Below are positions 57,753-64,000 of a stretch of 64,000 nucleotides of DNA, one piece after another. The DNA is from Bolinopsis microptera (Eukaryota > Ctenophora > Tentaculata > Lobata > Bolinopsidae): the NCBI RefSeq assembly GCF_026151205.1, contig NC_087076.1, forward strand, positions 15,894,419 through 15,958,418, given 5' to 3'. The first letter of the stretch is position 1; the number at the start of each line of letters is the position of its first letter. The translations under genes were made by a program, and so were the position numbers. The notes under the pieces are model-generated. The model searched no databases, was not told the origin of the DNA, and saw nothing but the letters and a program-made list of their open reading frames with translations.

Positions 57753-59897
57753 TCACACGGTATCCTTTGGCTCCTGAGCTGGTGTCACTGCTTCTGGCTC
57801 CTGGGGTGGTATCACTGCTTCTGGCTCCTGGGGTGGTGTCACTGCTTCTGGCTCCGGATGTACCTCGTCTATATCCTGGAGTGCCACAGCTTGTGAAGCA
57901 CGCCTCACGATGTTGCACACGATGTTCTTTGCCGCAACTTCAACCTCTTCGGCTTGCACGTGGGCTGCCATGTTATCATATTTAGTTTTAACCAAACAGT
58001 TAGCAATATTGTAAACCACGAACTGGTTAAACCACGTACTGCTCTCAGTTGACGACAGATCAGATACCTTGTAATTCTCGCCACGATTCAAAAGAGAAGT
58101 GATCACCTCACTTAATGTAACCGGCACCATTGCAGTGAAACCTTCACCGGGGGTGTCTAACTTTTCTACCTCCAACTTGGTGTACAGTAAGCTCATATCA
58201 GCAGCCGATATCAGGTCATGAGTGTGCAGAACTAACGGAGGCTCAGGTTCGCCCTCAGTAGGTTCTGCAGCCTCGATACACAGCAGGTTCTCAGTATTAC
58301 TTTTATTTGGCTTACCACCTAGCGCCGCCTTCCAGCTTCCAACAGTCTCACTCATCTTGCGGAGAATGTCGTTATCAGACGACGGGATTTCCTCCTCCAC
58401 GGCTGGGACCTCAACCAATACTGCCTCCTCTTCTTGGTTACATATGTATGCATCACTCCGGATAAACTTAATTGTCACTTCCACTTTTTCAATGTCTGCA
58501 GGCTGATCTTCAGCATCATGTACAATCGCAAATTCAACTTTAGCTCCAATCTCAGATTCGACTTTAGATTCGACTTTAGATTCGACCTCAGATTCAATCT
58601 TAGTTTCAACTTTCGTAAGAAGGAAGCCACAGTTAGTCCCTTTCCAAGCACAAGACTCCCTATTCACACCTGGATGGGCGAACAAGAAATGGGAGACACC
58701 TCTGCTTTCACCACCGCAACCAACCTCAACGTTATCGTATTCAGAAGATAGGATCTCGCTGTACTCAATCAGATTCAGTAATCTGATGTAGCTTTCCAGT
58801 AGACCGTCCCCCATGTCCACGTTTATATTCTTCAGGAGGTTTATGGATGAGCGAATGTACGGCCTGTGAGCTCGATTAAGATTCTTTTTACAGCATATTT
58901 CTTCCAGTTCCTTGCAAATGTCTTCGATCCCATCGAGCTGCTGTATGTCACCCTCGAATCCGAGCAGCATGTGAAGAATATAGTCCACCAAAGTGTTTAC
59001 ACTCTTTATTTCAGTATCTCCAGCTACTTGTGTGATGGGTACAGGACCACTCTCTGGGAAGAACCTGTTTTGCATCCACTTGTAGTCAAATACCGCATTC
59101 TCTTGGGAAATATCTTTTGAGATCGCTAAACTAGATGAATCTCTTACGACGTCGAAAACCAGCTTCATGTCTTCGGGCGGCATGCTGAGAAACCTAGATG
59201 CCAAAACATCAACCATCTTGTTATAGTCCACACGACAAAGGATCTTGCAGAGTGTCATGTTAAGATTCTCCAACAAAATTCTCGACTTTTCTGTCAGCTG
59301 TTTGTTACCCTCGACATCTACAAGAAGTGCTTTCATCAGAAAGCCTAGGGTAGAGATCGCAGCAGATCTTAGAATCACGTTTATTTCAAGAGGCGTCAAA
59401 TCTCTTTTGACAAATTCTTCGACGAACTTTAGATGGCCGCTTCCATTCAATTCTTTAGCTGTTTTGACAAACAAGTCAACAAAAACCATGTAAGGATCCC
59501 CCCACTTTGTCACCATAAACTTGCATTCCTCCCATATTTTCTCCATTTCCTTATACTCCCATTCTCCATTCAGGCATCTTTGTTCCTGGTTACGTATCTT
59601 TGTAGCAAAGTGCTTGTGGCATTCTTTTGTCAACCACTGGACAAGAAATTGCACAGAGAGTCTAAGAAGGTCAAGGAAATGTAGATCATTGATGGTGTCA
59701 ATGGATTTGCTCTCAAGCAAGGTCAGAAAAAGAATCACTGTTTCGGGTTCAAAGTCTGTCATGTCGACATCTTGTTTCCCCTGTTTGGAGATGAGGTCGT
59801 CCAGCACAGAACTGTCAGACACCAAGACATCACTATTCACTGCGTAGCACCCGCCGGCCCGGACCTTAACCAAGATTGGCTTGGTCAGAACGGCCAT
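57753..59897 (-). CDS. BTB/POZ-domain protein, single exon
   Basis: An open frame of 714 codons from the Met at 59897 (an alternative in-frame Met is at 59930; the downstream one directly precedes the domain and is preferred). Residues of about 8-105 fit a BTB/POZ fold: ILVKVRAGGCYAVNSDVLVS, VLDDLI, DFEPETVILFLTLLES, FLDLLRLSVQFLVQWLTKEC. The middle (about 110-400) is helical and could be a BACK-like region, without a clear match. The C-terminal half is acidic and low-complexity, with an ESEVESKVESKVES run and terminal repeats of QEPEAVTPP-like units. No kelch or zinc-finger domain is seen, so assignment to a cullin-3 adaptor class is not possible. It is intronless, unlike most genes in the window. 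Confidence 0.8.
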   Translation of the reverse strand: MAVLTKPILVKVRAGGCYAVNSDVLVSDSSVLDDLISKQGKQDVDMTDFEPETVILFLTLLESKSIDTINDLHFLDLLRLSVQFLVQWLTKECHKHFATKIRNQEQRCLNGEWEYKEMEKIWEECKFMVTKWGDPYMVFVDLFVKTAKELNGSGHLKFVEEFVKRDLTPLEINVILRSAAISTLGFLMKALLVDVEGNKQLTEKSRILLENLNMTLCKILCRVDYNKMVDVLASRFLSMPPEDMKLVFDVVRDSSSLAISKDISQENAVFDYKWMQNRFFPESGPVPITQVAGDTEIKSVNTLVDYILHMLLGFEGDIQQLDGIEDICKELEEICCKKNLNRAHRPYIRSSINLLKNINVDMGDGLLESYIRLLNLIEYSEILSSEYDNVEVGCGGESRGVSHFLFAHPGVNRESCAWKGTNCGFLLTKVETKIESEVESKVESKVESEIGAKVEFAIVHDAEDQPADIEKVEVTIKFIRSDAYICNQEEEAVLVEVPAVEEEIPSSDNDILRKMSETVGSWKAALGGKPNKSNTENLLCIEAAEPTEGEPEPPLVLHTHDLISAADMSLLYTKLEVEKLDTPGEGFTAMVPVTLSEVITSLLNRGENYKVSDLSSTESSTWFNQFVVYNIANCLVKTKYDNMAAHVQAEEVEVAAKNIVCNIVRRASQAVALQDIDEVHPEPEAVTPPQEPEAVIPPQEPEAVTPAQEPKDTV

Positions 59898-59930
59898 CCT
59901 GTGGGTATCGGTTAATCTTAGGCAAAACAA

Positions 59931-62183
59931 GATGGAGGTCTAAAATTATGTAAATTTGTGTAAATTGACTAAAAATATCGTTGGAATAAAATGTTTCATA
60001 GAACCCAAAAAGCAATGAAACTGATACTAAAAAGCCCTCATAAAGTGTCAACAAGCACAAAACATGTATTGAAATCACAGAACAGAAAATCATAATACCA
60101 CAGAGAGAGAGAGAGAGAGAGACGGAGAATCAAATCCGATCTGCAGATTTTTCTGGTGGGACTGCAGTCTGAGCAGGCGGTGTGCAGTTCCGTGTGGTCT
60201 CTAGTCCTACATCTTTAGCGTGGAATTCTAATGATTAACGGATAGTTAGGAAAGCAGAGAAATCATTAACCACACGGAAGACAAGGTATTGATGGTATTG
60301 TTCTCTCAAATATTAACTCCACTCTAAAGCAGCTCAAGTACCTACACACATTTTTGTAAAGCAGGATTAGTAAGACGCTCGGGATTTGTCACACGTCATT
60401 AGTAGATCATGGTTCCGGAGAGTGAATATTTCCTAATAATACGTCACAATTCATTATCTTTTCGTTAGGTTATGCAATTATGTTTGAATGAGAAACGTAG
60501 TATCAACAGCCGAGCAAGATGGACCTTTACTGGAACTTTAAACGTTTTTATCATCTTCAATTTCTACTCTTTTACTCAGACACTTCATGAGTAATGATTA
60601 GATGAGAAACTCAGTGTATTCTTAACAAGGCGTATTCTTGGCTCACAGCCAACTTCTCCATTTCGCCCGGGCCAAGTCCGTTGCAAGGAAGAATTGGAAG
60701 ATCAATCAGTCTTTCTTGTTGAAATTTAGTTTTATACTTTACCCGAATATTCATTACGAGCGTGCTAAATCACTCTACACTCGATCTTCGAGATTTCTCT
60801 AAACCAACTAGGATAGATGAATTTTCGGACGCTAATTCCGAATCACCCCCCATGACATAGGGTTAAAATGCTCCCCTGGCGACATATCGGCGAAAAACTG
60901 TCTTGATCACGTGATATGACCGTATCAGGAAGTTGGTCTAATTTCTCGTTAGGGTTAAAGTTTCAGCATAATATGCTTTTGTCAGGGATTGGGTTAGGGT
61001 TGGGATCAGATTAGAGGGTTAGGGTTTCGAATAGTCGTTCAGGCCCAGCTAAAGAACGGGTTGAAAAATTGTAGACTCTTAAGCCTTAATTGGACATAAC
61101 TCACTAGCTGAAAAAGCTCTGATACGTCCGACTAGAACCTGTAAGACTGGCCTCCAGCTCACCATTTTTGAGATTTAAGCAAATCGAGGATGTTCAAAGG
61201 GTGCAAGATGTTCAGCTCGACAAAATACCGGTGGAAATTATTTCGTAGGCCCTAAAATGACTCTTGCAGATTCGGTCTTAACTCACTATAGGCATAGCTG
61301 TTCAGTTAGTTCTTCGTCAATATGTACAACCAATTACGAATACATTTACAATCAAAGGAGGTTACGGCTAAATCCAGAGGGCCGACAAGCTAGTTTTTGC
61401 GTATTACTATTACAATAAGCGCATGACAATTTAGACATGTGAACTGACGTCTGATTATTCTAATTCATTCATTTATTATTCATATGAAAACTCGTTTTAT
61501 ACCTTGAATTCGAATTTAGTCATTGACTGACAAGAAACTGGACCTAAGATTAAAAATTCTTCACCGGTATTAAACATAATTGCGGTACGTACTTTTAGGA
61601 AAGGTTGCATGTACCGTACGTTTTATAAGCCGGGTACCGTACTTACTTCTTATCATGATGATTAATCACTCTACACTGTAGAGTGATTAATCATCATCCT
61701 ATTTATTACAGATCTTCTAATCACCTTGAGACTACCTTAGCGGATCAAGCGAATTTATTATTGTGCATGGCATGCTTTTCATTTGTATTTTTATGCGGCA
61801 TGGCGTCTGAACCGCCATTGATTATTTGGAAAATATTTAAACTTCTGCACACGATGTGGTAACTTTTTACGTGAAACTATTCAACTTTCGTTATGGAACT
61901 AGTATGCACTTCAGTGCAGTACTTGTTATTGATGCCAAGGTGATAAAAACAGATTTAAATAAAATCGAGTCATCAACTTTAAGTATCATACATAATGTAC
62001 TGCAATTGCAAAGTTAATAAAGTAATATTTCATAGCACGCAAGAAAAAATTGTGATACCATCTATTTTCAAGTCTTTCATTGATGGCTGCTACTCTAATA
62101 ATGATAGCATCAGAATAACGTCCTAATCAAAGAATAAGCGCTTCAACTAACTTTCGAGAGAAGATCTTTTAGCTTACAATATT
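59931..62183. other. Spacer between BTB and glypican genes
   Basis: No gene seen. It contains a short (GA)n run at 60103-60121, the dispersed repeat at 60765-60910, a degenerate TTAGGG-like stretch at 60990-61030, and a perfect palindrome at 61659-61697. Confidence 0.6.
61659..61697. repeat. Near-perfect palindrome, 19-bp arms, one-base centre
   Basis: gatgattaatcactctaca and its reverse complement are separated by a single c. The sequence can form a cruciform or a symmetric binding site. Confidence 0.9.
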
Positions 62184-63486
62184 TTAAATTTCTGCAATAT
62201 TTGAGATCATGATGGATGCCAACAATACCACAAAATATACACCCCTATACACACAGGTGTTTTGAGCAGCGCCGTTCTTGTTGAAGCCATGCCCCTTCGT
62301 ACTACTGACTGCCATCAACAACTCCCCGTCTCTAGCCATCTGGCTCATCCGTAACGCGTTCTCCAGAGTAGTCTTAGCTTCCAGTATGTACGGGGAAGGT
62401 TCTCTCTGGTATGGCAGCTGTGGGTTCATCATCTGGCCAGGCTCTGTAAATGGCCTCACAAACCCTGAATCGTAGCTAACACCTGCTCGTGAACCAGTCC
62501 AGCAGCTGGTGGTCGAGTCTTTGGAGAGAGAGCAGGGAAGCTCATCAGGGCTGGAGAGTATCCCGGAGAGACCCTTGTTAACTGAGTACATTCTAGGGTG
62601 CTTGTTCAGATAGTTCCCACTGTCTTTGTAGCCTCCGGAGAACGGGTTCCTCCGCACGCAATCAATAGTGTCTGTTGTCATGACTTGTTTTATGAAGAAG
62701 ATTATCTTAGAGAGATCTCCATACCTAGATATCATCATAAACTTAAGCTCCAAATGCTGCCTGTCCATAACCTTTAGCAGCTCTTCATAAAGAGCAATGA
62801 TACTGGTGACATCAGCAAAACAGCCCCTAACAGTGTTCATACAAGTACTGTGACAGGTCCTAGCAGCGGCTGTTTCATCGTTACAAACCGGGCACATTAC
62901 ATTCCCCAGCTCCCGATCTACTGGGATCCCATTCTGTATCACCTTCTCGTAGCACTGGTTTGTTATGTTGTGGAACCTCACCGCTTGCAGAGACTCGTAT
63001 ATAGCATCCAGGTTGGATTGGAGTGCGTAGAAATTGTTTGTTATGTTTTTGACGTGGGGAAGTGATCTATCTGCGATTTTCTGAATTTGTTCATCGTCCA
63101 GACAGTTCCCAGGGTCGTCCACGACCAGTCTGATTATTCCATACAGTACATCAGTGTAGGAAATCTCAGTCATCTTCTTGTCAGAGTACATAAACTCACT
63201 CACCTTTGGTATAAAGAAGAGCGGCATCATGGTGTGATTCTCGAACATCACCAGATACTGGTCTAGGTTAGAGTAAACCAGGTCAGGGAATCCCCAGGCA
63301 TTTTTAATCATGGCCTGTTCAGGTGGCAGAGGAGCAGCAGGAAACCTCGCCCGGACAGAGGGAGGGCCAGAACACGTGGTGCTGAACAGAGTAGGAGGCA
63401 AAGGGGTAGGCTTGCTGGGCTCGGTAGCAGGTGTTAGCAGAGTGGAGAGGAGGAGAGATGTAGAGAAGGAAAAGGAGGAGGATCAT
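62184..63486 (-). CDS. Glypican-like heparan sulphate proteoglycan core, with apparent frameshift
   Basis: Frame 1 from the ATG at 63486 encodes a signal peptide (MILLLFLLYISPPLHSA) and the glypican start NTCYRAQQAY, then SLCPGEVSCC, the conserved CP-x-G-x-x-CC. It hits a stop at 63319. A second, +1-shifted frame (open from 63401, in use from about 63320) continues EQAMIKNAWGF through MCPVCNDETAAARTCHSTCMNTVRGCFAD, the Cys-rich glypican core, and DCVRRNPFSGGYKDSGN, with candidate glycosaminoglycan Ser-Gly sites. The end, CVYRGVYFVVLLASIMISN, is hydrophobic and fits a GPI-anchor signal. The joined length would be about 430 residues, shorter than bilaterian glypicans (about 550). No intron is seen. 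Glypicans modulate growth-factor signalling at the cell surface. The shift may be an assembly error, an allele, or a true break. Confidence 0.8.
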
Positions 63487-64000
63487 TGTTAAATGTCCTG
63501 TAAGTGTAAACGGCTAAATTCTGGTGTTATCTACATTTCAACCAGTTCTCATCAACCCTAATCTGAAAATATGATTGTGAACGTTTATCAATTATTTTAA
63601 AGTTGTGATTGTGAACGTACCACTAGAAAAATCGGGACTATCAACTAGACAACAGATATCACAGAGCAGTCGTGAAGTAGCAAGTTCACAGGTCCAAGTG
63701 TAATTAACAGCACGTCCCCGGCACACTTCTCTAATTAGCACCGGTGACTGTGTGAACCGGGGCTGACCAGTGACCGACTCAGTTACTTTCTAACACTTCT
63801 CGACTGTCCTCCCGTGGTCCGGCATCGGTCGTGTGGAATCAATATTGACCATTGAATTTTAGTTTGAGTTGGAGTGATACAAAAATGGGTTTTTTCAAGG
63901 AAACTATGTTGCTGTGTTGCATTGATTTTAAAATAGCGCTGTGAACTTTCAAACAAAAATTAAAGACAATTAAACTTTAGAGAATGACGTGCAGTAGTAA
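63487..64000. other. Upstream region of the glypican gene
   Basis: No other gene is seen in the last 514 bp. It presumably holds the glypican promoter and 5' untranslated region; no core element can be named with confidence. Confidence 0.5.

Noticed and set aside
60990-61030. Interstitial telomere repeat
   Set aside because: Only a few degenerate TTAGGG-like pieces; too short to support a telomeric origin.
63320-63350. A 31-bp intron explaining the glypican frame change
   Set aside because: It has GT...AG and a pyrimidine stretch, but is too short for typical animal introns and would delete the conserved Cys-Cys motif; a frameshift is the simpler reading.

Overview
The window looks like nuclear DNA from an animal. 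Genes have GT-AG introns whose phases I could chain exactly, and the recognisable families include metazoan ones: a glypican, a rhodopsin-like GPCR, NAA60 and a BTB-domain protein. The DNA is AT-rich, and much of it is transposable elements and tandem arrays. An invertebrate, perhaps a cnidarian-like animal, fits best. I cannot name the species from sequence alone.

Layout. 500-2296 (+): a four-exon N-alpha-acetyltransferase 60 homologue. 2836-4427 (-): a complete five-exon type I membrane protein with two nearly identical Cys-rich exons. 5967-6253: a hAT-type MITE with a perfect 8-bp target duplication. 6783-8236 (-): a two-exon class A-like GPCR. 8990-10830: an element built of GTGCGAC modules, with a MULE inside it. 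15299-17766 (-) and 20467-35946 (-): two tandem paralogues (A and B) of the DDAH/arginine deiminase-fold amidinohydrolase family, seven exons each, reconstructed here in full. Gene B is stretched by its introns. Intron 1 holds an RTE-type LINE. Intron 4 holds a hAT element inside a LINE inside a second MULE copy. 37216-39697: a 1.09-kb pure homopurine hexamer array followed by 8-bp arrays. 41440-41957: a 16-bp satellite. 42088-48559 (-): a young LTR retrotransposon with 1124-bp LTRs and no recognisable gag-pol. 49757-50019: a foldback element. 51479-55251: a decayed pogo/Tigger-like element with an internal tandem duplication. 56364-56766 (+): exons of a possible MFS transporter. 57753-59897 (-): a single-exon BTB-domain gene. 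62184-63486 (-): an intronless glypican with an apparent frameshift.

The strongest unusual signal concerns the amidinohydrolase pair. In gene A, the last coding segment, including the catalytic Cys motif and the stop codon, has been amplified about 21 times as a 63-bp minisatellite. Because 63 bp is 21 codons, each unit keeps the motif in frame and closes it with its own stop. In gene B, the splice acceptor and first codons of the exon carrying the catalytic His have been amplified about eight times. Both arrays grow out of catalytic exons of neighbouring paralogues.

The genes do not form an evident pathway, apart from the two paralogues, which probably act on arginine-like guanidino compounds. 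All functional calls come from motif reading and remembered family features. No database search was run.
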